The position numbers and the translations under genes were made by a program. Shown piece by piece: positions 32,547-41,186 of a stretch of 64,000 nt of DNA (positions are counted from its first letter, which is position 1; each line of letters starts with the position of its first letter). Below the pieces are notes generated by a model. It was not told the DNA's origin and ran no database searches. It worked only from the letters and a program-made list of their open reading frames with translations. Location: contig NZ_CP011072.1 in the NCBI RefSeq assembly GCF_001190925.1, positions 3,596,001 to 3,660,000 on the forward strand, read 5' to 3'. The stretch comes from Azoarcus sp. CIB. Lineage in GTDB: Bacteria; Pseudomonadota; Gammaproteobacteria; Burkholderiales; Rhodocyclaceae.

Positions 32547-33064
32547 TGCTCATCCCTCGAATCGCCGGTGGCGGCACCTGCACCGATGGAGCGCAACTTC
32601 TCGGTGTTGCCGAGGACGTCGCTCAAAAGGTCGTCGAGTTTCTCGTTGCCCGCCAGCTTGTTGCGAAGTTCCGCGAGCCGGGCGCGCGCTTCCAGCAATT
32701 TTCGCAGGGGTTCCACCTGACGTGCGACCGACTCGGGGCGAAAATCCTCGAAACTGCGGAACGTGAGATCGACAGCCAGTTCGCCGCCGTCGTCGGATAG
32801 CCGGTTCCTGACCCGGAATGCCGCTCGCGGCGCGAGGGCGTCCATCACGTCGTCGAAATTGTCGACGTCGATCGCGACGAACTTCCGGTCGCGCAGCTTT
32901 GACTCGCCGACTTCGCTTTGCCCGGCGAAATCGCCGAGCACGCCCGCCACAAACGGCAACTCCTTCTGTTCGACGGCGTCACCCTTTTCCACGTCATAGG
33001 TGAGCTGCACACGCGGCGGCCTGACCTTCTGCAGACGCTTCTGAATACTTTCCTTCCTGGACAC
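32543..33064 (-). CDS. tssB: type VI sheath protein TssB (small subunit)
   Basis: This 173-residue small sheath subunit heterodimerises with TssC. It begins (GTG) SRKESIQKRLQKVRPPRVQL, then TYDVEKGDAVEQKELPFVAG, and RDRKFVAIDVDNFDDVMDAL, all TssB features. It ends with the helix LRKLLEARARLAELRNKLAG that packs against TssC. I chose the GTG at 33064 because AGGAGG lies five bases upstream; the longer frame has no SD. It is preceded by a TPR lipoprotein gene. Confidence 0.95.
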   Translation of the reverse strand: MSRKESIQKRLQKVRPPRVQLTYDVEKGDAVEQKELPFVAGVLGDFAGQSEVGESKLRDRKFVAIDVDNFDDVMDALAPRAAFRVRNRLSDDGGELAVDLTFRSFEDFRPESVARQVEPLRKLLEARARLAELRNKLAGNEKLDDLLSDVLGNTEKLRSIGAGAATGDSRDEQ

Positions 33065-33069
33065 GATAG

Positions 33070-33075
33070 CCTCCT
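33070..33075 (-). promoter_or_regulatory. consensus ribosome binding site that fixes the tssB GTG start
   Basis: AGGAGG on the minus strand, five bases before the GTG codon at 33064-33062. It decides the start in favour of GTG. Confidence 0.8.
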
Positions 33076-33118
33076 GACAAGTCCCCGGCGCGCCCTGCGC
33101 CACCCCCGTCGATGTCGC

Positions 33119-33769
33119 TTACTTCAGCGCGCCGAAGGGCCCCGAACCGCTCGCGGCAGTCGCTGCGGGCGGCTGCCCTGCGCTCGCGGCAGGCATGGAC
33201 TTCTTCACACGAGCCTTCGGCTTTACCTTCGCCTTCTGATTCTTCTGGCGCTCTTCCTCCAACCGGCGCGCCTCGAGCTCTTCCGGCGTGGGGGGGGGAA
33301 TGAGCACCGACTCGCCCAGGGACTCGCGCATCACCTTGGCCAGCGCAACGGCATCGCCACGTGCGGAACCGGTCATTTCCGTATCGCTCCGCAAATCCGC
33401 CAGGGATTCCGTCGCCACGCGCAGCCCGCTCACGGCCCGCACGCTCTTGGCGACGCGGTCTGCGGGATCGCGTTGCAGCACCTCTCCTGCCGCCACGATC
33501 GCTTCGCCGTATTTGCCGCCATCGAACTGGATCCGCGCGATGCGCACCCACGGCTCCTTCGACTCAGGACCGAGTTCCGCTGCCTTCGACAGCAGGCCCA
33601 CCGCCTCATCCCGCTTGCTCTCGGAAAGCAGCTGATCGACCTGCACGGTCGTCGTCTTCAGATACTGCGAATAGTCGTCTTGGGACATCTTCTGCGGCGT
33701 CGATGCACAGCCCGTAACAAGCAGAGCCATCGCCAAAGCCGCCGCCGTACCTGGATTTCCGATCTTCAT
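33119..33769 (-). CDS. T6SS-associated TPR lipoprotein (TagM-like)
   Basis: This 216-residue lipoprotein has a signal peptide (MKIGNPGTAAALAMALL) ending in lipobox VTGC. It is followed by a helical tetratricopeptide-like part (DEAVGLLSKAAELGPESKEP, GKYGEAIVAAGEVLQRDPAD, about residues 55-105). A proline-containing charged linker follows (PPPTPEELEARRLEEER) and a Lys/Ala/Pro-rich low-complexity tail. Genes of this layout sit between tssJ and tssB in Burkholderia-type T6SS clusters and have been called TagM; that equivalence is from memory of gene order. The role is unproven but probably envelope-linked. It is the first gene of the leftward arm. Confidence 0.78.
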   Translation of the reverse strand: MKIGNPGTAAALAMALLVTGCASTPQKMSQDDYSQYLKTTTVQVDQLLSESKRDEAVGLLSKAAELGPESKEPWVRIARIQFDGGKYGEAIVAAGEVLQRDPADRVAKSVRAVSGLRVATESLADLRSDTEMTGSARGDAVALAKVMRESLGESVLIPPPTPEELEARRLEEERQKNQKAKVKPKARVKKSMPAASAGQPPAATAASGSGPFGALK

Positions 33770-33872
33770 TACAAACCCCGAATTATCGATTTGTCATAAC
33801 GGCATTGCGCCGCAAAGCTGGGCATAGTACATTTGCATCGATACAAAACGCAATCTTTTGGCATTCTTTTTT
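33770..33872. promoter_or_regulatory. divergent promoter region of the T6SS cluster
   Basis: These 103 AT-rich bases separate the leftward (TPR lipoprotein-tssBC-hcp-EFG-clpV) and rightward (tssJKL-vgrG) arms and must carry both promoters. I looked for a sigma-54 -24/-12 site, common in T6SS loci, and did not find GG-N10-GC spacing. No firm -35/-10 pair stands out either. Confidence 0.5.
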
Positions 33873-34529
33873 ATGCTATACGCCTCACCAAGAGATTCTT
33901 GCGCAGGATCGACGAGGCTCTTGCCCATCCCCCTGCTTGCCGCGCTGACCGCCATACTGATTCCCTTGGCGGCCGGCTGCTCGACCGTGTCGGCACTGCA
34001 GATCGCCGGAACCGTGGCGGGGGTGGCGCTGGAAGCGGCGGGACTGAAGAAGGGCGGCGAACGGCCCGCCGGCGAGGCCGTGCACCCGGTCGTGATGACC
34101 CTTTCGACAGGCCCCGCGACCAATGCCACCCAGAACGGCGAAGCGCTCGCGCTTGTCGTGCGCATCTACCAGCTGCGCAGCAACACGGCCTTTGCCCGTG
34201 TCACCTACGCACAGGCCAGCACGCCCGAAGCCGAACGCGGTGCGCTGCAGGATGATCTGGTGACGGTGCGCGAGCTGACCCTGCTGCCCGGCAAAACGTA
34301 CCGGTTCGAGGAACAGGTGCCGGACCAGGTGAAGGTGATAGGCGTCGCGGCGCAATTCCATCGCCCTGCCGCAAACCGCTGGAAACTCGCGTTCGATCGC
34401 GAGGCATCGCAAAAGACCGGCATCGCGATCGCATTCCATGCCTGCGCGATGACTACCGGGACGGGCGAACTCGCCCAACCCGCAACAACAGTTTCCGTCC
34501 GCTCGCTGTCGGGCGTCCGCTGTACCTGA
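33873..34529 (+). CDS. tssJ: type VI secretion lipoprotein TssJ
   Basis: This is a 218-residue outer-membrane lipoprotein that anchors the TssJLM trans-envelope complex. A hydrophobic signal segment (LLPIPLLAALTAILIPLA) ends in lipobox AAGC. The mature part has the transthyretin-like fold signature LALVVRIYQLRSNTAFARVT and then LTLLPGKTYRFEEQVPDQVK. The start is uncertain: the ATG at 33873 gives a long n-region and has no SD, whereas a TTG near 33919 is preceded by GAGG. It is the first gene of the rightward arm. Confidence 0.88.
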   Translation: MLYASPRDSCAGSTRLLPIPLLAALTAILIPLAAGCSTVSALQIAGTVAGVALEAAGLKKGGERPAGEAVHPVVMTLSTGPATNATQNGEALALVVRIYQLRSNTAFARVTYAQASTPEAERGALQDDLVTVRELTLLPGKTYRFEEQVPDQVKVIGVAAQFHRPAANRWKLAFDREASQKTGIAIAFHACAMTTGTGELAQPATTVSVRSLSGVRCT

Positions 34530-34549
34530 CCGAGGAAGCGCAGATCACC

Positions 34550-35893
34550 GTGACACCGCACAAGATCCTATGGGGCGAAGGACTCTTCCTTCGCCCGCAG
34601 CATTTCCAGCAGCAGGATGCGCGTTACGAGACCGGCATCCGCAGGGCCATGCTCACGGCCGAACCGTTCGCCTGGGGCGTACGCGCACTGGAGCTCGACC
34701 GCGATGCGCTCGCGAGCGGGTCATTGCGCATCGACCGTCTCGACGTGGTGCTGCCCGATGGCGAAATCTATCTCGCGCCGGGGGAGGACCGTCTTCCGCC
34801 ACCTCTCGCGCTCGATCATCTCGACTGGGACGCCGGCCACGTCGATCTCCATCTGGCGCTCCACCACCTGCGCGACTTCGGCAACAACTACGACTCGGGC
34901 GACGGCAACGCCGCCGGTTGCCGTTACGTGCTCGACACCTGCCAAGTGTCGGACCTGTTCACCGACGCGGTCCAGGCCGAAGTCGGGGTGCTACGCAAGC
35001 AGGCACGCCTGATCGCCGGCACACAGGCGCCCGATCAATACCTGACGCTTCCACTAGTACGCATCCGCAAGACCACGACCAACGGCTACGAGATCGACCC
35101 GGGCTTCATTGCGCCGAGCCTGCGCGTGGACGGTGCTCCGGCCCTGCACCTGATGTTGCGGCGCCTCCTCGATTCGCTCCAGGCGAAGGTCGACGCCCTG
35201 TACGGCTTCCACCGCGAACCGTCCAAGAACGTCATCGAATTCCGCTCCGGCGACATCGCGTCCTTCTGGCTGCTGCATACGGCGAGCAGCGCCTTCGCAG
35301 CCCTCGCGCACATCCACAGGAATCCTTCGCTCCACCCCGAGCGCCTGTATCAGGAACTGCTGCGCCTGGCGGGCGGACTGATGACGTTCTCGAAGACGCA
35401 CACGCTCGCCGACCTGCCCGCCTACGAGCACGGACGCCCTTCCTCGTGCTTCGGGAAGATCGACGGGATACTGCGCAATCTGCTGGAAACCGTGATTTCG
35501 ACGCGCTATTTTGCGATCAGCCTGGACGAGCAGAAACCCTCGTTCCATCTGGGCCGGATCGATTCCGACAAGGTCACGCAAGATGCCCGGTTCTTCCTCG
35601 CGGTGTCGGCATCACTGCCACTGTCGGAGATCATCGAGTCGGTGCCCGCCCGCTTCAAGGCGGGCGCGCCGGACGACGTCGACAAGCTCGTGCTCTCGGC
35701 CATGGGCGGCGTATCGCTGACCCACTGCGCCCAGGTACCGCCCGCGATCCCGGTACGCCCCGGTGCCTGCTACTTCAGCCTGGATCCCCACGGCCACCTC
35801 TACGAACGCATGCTCAAGGCGCGCAGCATCACGATCTACGCGCCGGCCGGCTACCCCGAACTCAAGCTCGAGCTCATCGCCGTCATTTCATGA
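34550..35893 (+). CDS. tssK: type VI secretion baseplate protein TssK
   Basis: This 447-residue trimeric protein links the baseplate to TssL/TssM in the membrane complex. It opens (GTG) TPHKILWGEGLFLRPQHFQQ, the hallmark of TssK. The central ISTRYFAISLDEQKPSFHLG and the C-terminal RPGACYFSLDPHGHLYERML are also conserved. The length is standard (about 445). Its stop is within ATGA, overlapping the tssL start. Confidence 0.96.
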   Translation: MTPHKILWGEGLFLRPQHFQQQDARYETGIRRAMLTAEPFAWGVRALELDRDALASGSLRIDRLDVVLPDGEIYLAPGEDRLPPPLALDHLDWDAGHVDLHLALHHLRDFGNNYDSGDGNAAGCRYVLDTCQVSDLFTDAVQAEVGVLRKQARLIAGTQAPDQYLTLPLVRIRKTTTNGYEIDPGFIAPSLRVDGAPALHLMLRRLLDSLQAKVDALYGFHREPSKNVIEFRSGDIASFWLLHTASSAFAALAHIHRNPSLHPERLYQELLRLAGGLMTFSKTHTLADLPAYEHGRPSSCFGKIDGILRNLLETVISTRYFAISLDEQKPSFHLGRIDSDKVTQDARFFLAVSASLPLSEIIESVPARFKAGAPDDVDKLVLSAMGGVSLTHCAQVPPAIPVRPGACYFSLDPHGHLYERMLKARSITIYAPAGYPELKLELIAVIS

Positions 35894-36660
35894 ACGCCAA
35901 TCCGTCGATCTTCGCCGAAACCGCCCCTGCCCGCACGGCGCACACGTCTTCCGCTGCCAGAACCACTCTTGCGGACCTGCTGTACGAGGGGTTCTACATG
36001 GTGTTCCTGCTGAAGAACAACAAGACGCCCCGCGATGCCCGCGAGTTTTCCGAGAGCGTCACGGGCTTCCTCACCGATTTCGAACGACAGGGAAAGAAGC
36101 AGGACTTCGCGCCCGAGGACATCTTCGACGCCAAATACGCCTTCTGCGCAACCGTCGACGAGGCGATCCTGTCCTCGCGCCTCTCGATCCGCGACGACTG
36201 GGAGCGGCGTCCGCTGCAGCTGAGTCTGTTCGGCGACCAGCTCGCCGGGGAATACTTCTTCGACAAGCTCGGCGCGGCCCGTGACGCCGGTGCGCGGCGG
36301 ATACAGGCACTGGAGGTGTTTCACATGTGCCTGCTCCTCGGCTTTCGCGGCAAGTACCTGCTCGAAGGCCCCGAGAAGCTCGCCTACCTGACGGCCCGCC
36401 TCGGCGAGCAGATCGCCCACATCAAGGGCCGCAAGGCGAGTTTCGCCCCCCACGGCGCCCGCCCCGACAGCATTGCGCACGAACTGAGGCGCAGCCTGCC
36501 CGCATGGGTCACCGTCGCGGTGGTGGCACTCAGCGCGTTGGTCGCGTACACCGGTATCCGCACCCACCTTGCGCACGAAACGCAGGCAACCCTCGCCGAG
36601 TACCGCGACATCATCAAGGTTGCCGCGAAGCGTCCCCACATCACTATCACCCTGCCCTGA
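35890..36660 (+). CDS. tssL: type VI secretion inner-membrane protein TssL (DotU family)
   Basis: This 256-residue protein is the inner-membrane partner of TssM. The cytoplasmic DotU domain has LADLLYEGFYMVFLLKNNKT, PEDIFDAKYAFCATVDEAIL and EVFHMCLLLGFRGKYLLEGP. A single C-terminal membrane helix (AWVTVAVVALSALVAYTGI, about 206-224) anchors it. There is no C-terminal peptidoglycan-binding OmpA domain, so any cell-wall anchoring must come from another protein. The start ATG overlaps the tssK stop. tssM, which normally follows, is absent from the window. Confidence 0.95.
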   Translation: MNANPSIFAETAPARTAHTSSAARTTLADLLYEGFYMVFLLKNNKTPRDAREFSESVTGFLTDFERQGKKQDFAPEDIFDAKYAFCATVDEAILSSRLSIRDDWERRPLQLSLFGDQLAGEYFFDKLGAARDAGARRIQALEVFHMCLLLGFRGKYLLEGPEKLAYLTARLGEQIAHIKGRKASFAPHGARPDSIAHELRRSLPAWVTVAVVALSALVAYTGIRTHLAHETQATLAEYRDIIKVAAKRPHITITLP

Positions 36661-36665
36661 ACGCG

Positions 36666-39443
36666 ATGCAAGGCACCGTTTTCGAGGCATTGCTGTCCCA
36701 GCATTCGCGGTTGATCGAGATCCGCTCGGCGGTACCGGCGCCACTGCTCGTCGAAAGCATGTCGGGATGCGAAGCCGTCAACGCGTTATTCCGCTTCGAT
36801 GTCGACTGCATCGCAACGGATGCCTACCTCCCCCTGTCCGAGTTCCTCGGCACCCAGTTCGCCCTACGCTTGCGCCTCGCGGACGGAAGCCTGCGCACTT
36901 GGCACGGGTACTGTACCCACTCGGCGCCGCTCGGAAGCGACGGCGGATTCGTGCGCTACCGCCTCACGCTCGAACCCTGGCTCGCGCTGCTCGCTCAGGG
37001 ACGGCGCAGCCGCGTGTATCAGGATCTCGACCTGCGCGGCCTGTGCGACACCTTGTTCGCGGGCTACCGGATGCACGCTAACTGGCGCTTCGACGTCACC
37101 CGGACGTTGCGCCGGCGCAGTCTCTGCATCCAGCACCGCGAGAGCGATCTCGACTTTCTCCTGCGACTGCTCGCCGAAGAAGGCATCTCCTTCCGCTTCG
37201 AGCACGAACAGACGCAGCAGGACGACACCGCCGCCGAACGTGCGCGGCACTGCATGGTTCTCTTCGACCACAATGCCGCACCTGCGCCGGGGCTTCAGGA
37301 CCGCATCCGCTTCCATCGCGCGGACGCAACCGAAACCGACGACACCATCCAGACCCTGGCGGACGAGCACCGGGTCGGCGCCAACGCCGTCAGCCGCAGC
37401 TCCTGGGACTACCGCAGCTTGGTTGCAACGGCCGCGCAGGCCCGCAGCGGCCTCGACGGCGGAGACCTGCCCCCTATCGAGGAGCATGACGGCAGCGGCG
37501 CGTACCGCTACGAGTCGGAAACTGCCGCCACCGAGCACGCCGATCTCGCCCTTGCCGGGCATGAGGCGCGCTACCGGCGTCTCGGAGGTGATGGCAGCGT
37601 GCGCGGCCTGGCCGCCGGTACGCATTTCACGCTGGAAGGCCATGCGCAGTTCATCGGCGAGAACGCGAACTTCGCCGTCCTCAGCGTCGACCATCGGGCC
37701 GCGAACAACCTCGGCAGCGGTGCTGCGGCACTCCTGCCGACCCAAGGCATTGAGCGCGGAAGCTATCGCAACGAATTCGTCCTGCAGCCCGCGGCGGCTC
37801 CCATGCTGCCCATGCCGCGCAGGAAGCCGGCCGCTCAGCCAGAGACCGCCCTCGTGGTCGGCGAGGCCGGCGCCGCGCTGAGCACCGATCGCGATCATCG
37901 CATCAGGATCCAGTTCCACTGGCAGCGTGGCGAACGCCCCAACCCGGGCGGCCTTGCGACGACGGACCTGGCGAACGGCGACGAACTCGCGCCCGGCGAC
38001 GAGCGCAGCGGCACCTGGGTGCGCGTGGCCGAATGGCTGTCGGGGCCCGACTGGGGCAGTCACTTCCTGCCACGGACCGGCACCGAAGTGCTGATCGACT
38101 TCGTCGACGGCGACATCGACCGCCCGCTCGTCGTCGGCCAGCTTTACGGCGGCATCGATCTGCCCCCCTTCAGCGCGGGCGAGGCGAGCGGCGCCAACCA
38201 CCCCGGCGTCATTTCCGGCTGGAGCAGCGACACCCACGCGGGGGACGGACAGGGCTTCAACCAGTGGCTCGCCGACGATACGCCGGGACAGCTTCGCACT
38301 CGCCTCGCGACCAGTCACGCGGCGTCGCAACTGTCGCTCGGCCATCTGGTCGAGCAGGCGCCGCACAGCCTCGTGCGCGGCCCATGGCGCGGCGCCGGCC
38401 TCGAACTGCGCACCGACGGCTGGCTGGCCCTACGCGCCGGAGACGGCGTGCTCATCTCATCCACCGCCCGCCCGCAGGGCGCATCGACCCAGATGGACGT
38501 CGCCGAAGCGGTCGCGCAGCTGCGCGGCGCCGAACAGACGGCGCAGGCCCTGTCCGACGCCGCGATGGCGCAATCGGCCCGCCCGCTTGCTGCCAACACC
38601 AGGCAGAGCGGGTTCATCGACGCCCTCGACGCGACACGCGAGGGACACTTCACCGGCAGTGCCGGTGGCCAGGATGCCATGAAGGCCCGCCCCGGCAGCC
38701 GCACCCCCACGGAACGCTTCGCACAGCCATTCATCGTCACCGAGGGGCCGGACGACATCGGGCTGTCCACCCCGGCCAGCACGCTCCTTTTCGCCGGCGC
38801 CCACCTTCACGCGACGGCGCAAAAGGACTTCCACGCTGCGTCTGCCCGCAGCTTCAGCGTCACGGTCGGCGCTGGCGCGAGCTGGTTCAGTCACTCCGGC
38901 GGGATCAGGAGCATCGCCGCGGCCGGCAGCCAGACGATCCAGGCGCACACCGACGCGATGGAGATCCTCGCTGACCAGTCGGTAAGCATCACCAGCTCGA
39001 ACGACGAGATCCACGTCCTCGCCAAGGACCGCATCGTGCTGCAGGCGGGGCAGTCATCGGTGACGCTGCAGGGGGGGAATATTACTTTCGCCTGCCCGGG
39101 GACGTTCTCGGTGAAGGGGGCGGGGCATGCGTTCGAGGGGCCGGCCACGAATCCCGTCGCCGCTGCTCACCTACCCTCCGACAAAGTCAGCATCCCTCCC
39201 GAGAAGGTCGAATTCCGCTATGCGTACCACGATGGAGAACCCGTCAAGGGTGCGGAGTATTCCGCCTATCTGTCAGACGGCTCCACGCGACACGGCCGCC
39301 TCGACGAGCAGGGTTACATGCACCTGGAAAACATCAAACCCGGAGGCGTCGAGATCCGCGTGGGCAGCGACATCCGGCCCTACATGAATTTCAAGCTTCC
39401 GGCCCGGCCGGATGAAGACCTCGACACCTGGATCAAGGGCTGA
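36666..39443 (+). CDS. vgrG: VgrG spike protein (TssI) with DUF2345 and C-terminal beta extension
   Basis: This 925-residue trimeric spike protein tips the Hcp tube. The gp27/gp44-like part covers residues 1 to about 390 (LLSQHSRLIEIRSAVPAPLL near the start, then the ESDLDFLLRLLAEEGISFRF segment). The gp5 OB-fold part is about 395-500, with DHRIRIQFHWQRG and TGTEVLIDFVDGDIDRPLVV. A DUF2345 domain follows near 695-830. An additional 75-80 residues (about 848-925, EFRYAYHDGEPVKGAEYSAY onward) look like a transthyretin-like beta domain, which in other VgrGs docks an effector. The effector gene is next downstream, which fits. No PAAR gene is adjacent. A run of nine Gs near 39070-39078 is a homopolymer to watch for sequencing error. 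Confidence 0.95.
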   Translation: MQGTVFEALLSQHSRLIEIRSAVPAPLLVESMSGCEAVNALFRFDVDCIATDAYLPLSEFLGTQFALRLRLADGSLRTWHGYCTHSAPLGSDGGFVRYRLTLEPWLALLAQGRRSRVYQDLDLRGLCDTLFAGYRMHANWRFDVTRTLRRRSLCIQHRESDLDFLLRLLAEEGISFRFEHEQTQQDDTAAERARHCMVLFDHNAAPAPGLQDRIRFHRADATETDDTIQTLADEHRVGANAVSRSSWDYRSLVATAAQARSGLDGGDLPPIEEHDGSGAYRYESETAATEHADLALAGHEARYRRLGGDGSVRGLAAGTHFTLEGHAQFIGENANFAVLSVDHRAANNLGSGAAALLPTQGIERGSYRNEFVLQPAAAPMLPMPRRKPAAQPETALVVGEAGAALSTDRDHRIRIQFHWQRGERPNPGGLATTDLANGDELAPGDERSGTWVRVAEWLSGPDWGSHFLPRTGTEVLIDFVDGDIDRPLVVGQLYGGIDLPPFSAGEASGANHPGVISGWSSDTHAGDGQGFNQWLADDTPGQLRTRLATSHAASQLSLGHLVEQAPHSLVRGPWRGAGLELRTDGWLALRAGDGVLISSTARPQGASTQMDVAEAVAQLRGAEQTAQALSDAAMAQSARPLAANTRQSGFIDALDATREGHFTGSAGGQDAMKARPGSRTPTERFAQPFIVTEGPDDIGLSTPASTLLFAGAHLHATAQKDFHAASARSFSVTVGAGASWFSHSGGIRSIAAAGSQTIQAHTDAMEILADQSVSITSSNDEIHVLAKDRIVLQAGQSSVTLQGGNITFACPGTFSVKGAGHAFEGPATNPVAAAHLPSDKVSIPPEKVEFRYAYHDGEPVKGAEYSAYLSDGSTRHGRLDEQGYMHLENIKPGGVEIRVGSDIRPYMNFKLPARPDEDLDTWIKG

Positions 39444-39521
39444 GTGTTGTTGCGGGGTGCCGCATGAGCTCTCCATCCTGGCGACGGATGCTGAACAACA
39501 GATCAATGCGAATAACTATTC

Positions 39522-41186
39522 ATGGATGAAATCCTCGATCGCACCTGGAACGGCATGGGCGAAGCTTGGGAGTGGCTTCGCGGCGTCATCCTCGGTGAAT
39601 GGGAAGATAACAAGTCCACCAGCCAAGTAGTCAGCGATGCGCTGGCCGGCATGGTGCCCGGCATCGGCAGCATCATCACCTTACGCGATCTGATTGCCGT
39701 CATCGTGCGTCTGGCCAAGCATCCCGAGAAGCGCGAAAACGTCGACGAGTGGATTCTGCTCATCGCCATGCTGTTCCCGCTGATCATGACCGTCCTCGGT
39801 GCAGTGGTAGCAGGCGTCGGCGCCTTGGTAGGCGCGGAGCTGGGTGGCTTCCTTCGAGCCGTGGCCCTGATGCTGGTGAAGAAAGGCGGCGTCGGCCTGA
39901 GGGCCATCCTTGAATTTCTCCAAGGGCACGGCTACGGCAACGCAGCCGCGGCCCTCGGCGAAATCAAGTTCAGCCGGTATCGGCAGGCAGTCGTCGACGG
40001 CTTGAACGCACAGATCGACAAGCTCACCAACCTTGTGCACGGATTCCAGACCCGCCTGAAAGCGCTTTCTCCCGACTCCCTTCCCCGCTGGCTTCCTGGA
40101 CGCGCGCGGATGATGCAAGCCATCGCTTATGCCCCAACCCTGATCAAGCAACTCGAAGAACTTCGAGCCACCGGGCGCAGGATGATCCCGCTGGCGCTCA
40201 TCGAGATGGACAATCGCCTCGCTGCACTTCTGGCCGGCGACCTGCGGGCCGCCACGCAGATGCGGCACACGATCGCCACGGGGCTGCCGGCACCGGCGGT
40301 CGTTAGACTCGAAACCCACACCGCCCACCCGCATGGTGGCACGACCCTCCGCAATGGCGCGCCGCCAGAGCCGCACAACACTCGCCGCCAGCCCGAACGG
40401 CACATTGTCGCCCTAGCCGGAAAACGCGAATACGCCCGCGTTGATGTGAGCGGCCGCCCGGTGGGCGCCCTGCCCTACGAGCATGGCGTGACACAGGTGG
40501 ACAATCCACCCCTGAATGAATTCTATTGGCATAAGCTCAGCAAAAAAATACGCGAGGGTTGGCCTGACCTAGCCAAGGAATACAAACCGGGGAAGAATGC
40601 GGACGACTATGCAAATTTCGCTGGACACCTCCGACCAGCTTCAACAGCGGCCGGCGATCCTCAGTCCTTCAAGCGCGTCGTCGCCCACGACAAGCCAGAT
40701 ATGGACACGGGCCCCTATTACAATCGTGAGTTACCTCACGACGGACACGACCTGCGCGCCGGATCGGCCGTGAAGGAACCCTGGAACAACGATGGTGAGT
40801 ATGTAGAGTTGCACGTCCCCCCCGCCGGACACCCCGTCTGGAAGGATCTCCACGCATTGCAGGAAAAGGCTGCCGGCGCACCGGTTCGGTTTGCAGAAGC
40901 GCTGAAATTCTGGGAAGGTCCCGCAGCCTCCCAGATCTATCAAATCGAACTGGACGGGGGAAAGAAGATCTTGGACAAGTGGTATCTGCCAGGTGGCAAA
41001 CCGCAGCAATTCTTTGATCGTGAGCAGTTGAAAGTGCTCAAATTGCGCGGCTTCATCACCGAACGCAAACCCAGCAATTTTCCCGACTTCGATCCTGCCG
41101 TAGGGAACATCGTCCCAAAGGATGGCCCCTATCTTGAAGTCCTTCCCCTCAGCACAGCCATTCCGCCCGCGATACCGAAATCATGA
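39522..41186 (+). CDS. predicted T6SS effector, membrane-segment N-terminus and uncharacterised C-terminus
   Basis: This 554-residue protein lies directly after vgrG and before an immunity-type gene, the layout of a VgrG-linked cargo effector. The N-terminal part DRTWNGMGEAWEWLRGVILG and LAGMVPGIGSIITLRDLIAV precedes two adjacent hydrophobic helices (about residues 76-112, WILLIAMLFPLIMTVLGAVV and following). A helical middle (about 150-240) comes next. The C-terminal half (about 300-554) is polar and aromatic-rich, contains the ILDKWYLPGGKPQQFF segment, and should be the toxic domain. I do not recognise its activity; an ADP-ribosyltransferase or NAD-hydrolase-like fold is only a weak guess. 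GC is visibly lower than in the tss genes, suggesting transfer. The stop overlaps the next gene by four bases. A possible upstream frameshift is reported separately. Confidence 0.72.
   Translation: MDEILDRTWNGMGEAWEWLRGVILGEWEDNKSTSQVVSDALAGMVPGIGSIITLRDLIAVIVRLAKHPEKRENVDEWILLIAMLFPLIMTVLGAVVAGVGALVGAELGGFLRAVALMLVKKGGVGLRAILEFLQGHGYGNAAAALGEIKFSRYRQAVVDGLNAQIDKLTNLVHGFQTRLKALSPDSLPRWLPGRARMMQAIAYAPTLIKQLEELRATGRRMIPLALIEMDNRLAALLAGDLRAATQMRHTIATGLPAPAVVRLETHTAHPHGGTTLRNGAPPEPHNTRRQPERHIVALAGKREYARVDVSGRPVGALPYEHGVTQVDNPPLNEFYWHKLSKKIREGWPDLAKEYKPGKNADDYANFAGHLRPASTAAGDPQSFKRVVAHDKPDMDTGPYYNRELPHDGHDLRAGSAVKEPWNNDGEYVELHVPPAGHPVWKDLHALQEKAAGAPVRFAEALKFWEGPAASQIYQIELDGGKKILDKWYLPGGKPQQFFDREQLKVLKLRGFITERKPSNFPDFDPAVGNIVPKDGPYLEVLPLSTAIPPAIPKS
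41127..41151 (+). repeat. 25-base direct repeat, copy 1 (inside the effector 3' end)
   Basis: An identical 25-base segment recurs at 42783-42807. Here it encodes the PYLEVLPLS part of the effector C-terminus; the second copy marks a remnant of another effector gene. Confidence 0.85.

Noticed and set aside
30246-32720. An 824-codon rightward open frame across hcp/tssC
   Set aside because: It is antisense to tssE, hcp and tssC, which are certain. The composition is typical of shadow frames.
33770-33872. Sigma-54 promoter in the T6SS divergent region
   Set aside because: GG and GC doublets are present but the spacing is 12, not the required 10 bases.
39412-39630. A 72-codon rightward gene overlapping the vgrG end and effector start
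   Set aside because: Its upstream half is a shadow of vgrG and its downstream half a shadow of the effector; only the middle segment is informative, as a possible displaced effector N-terminus.
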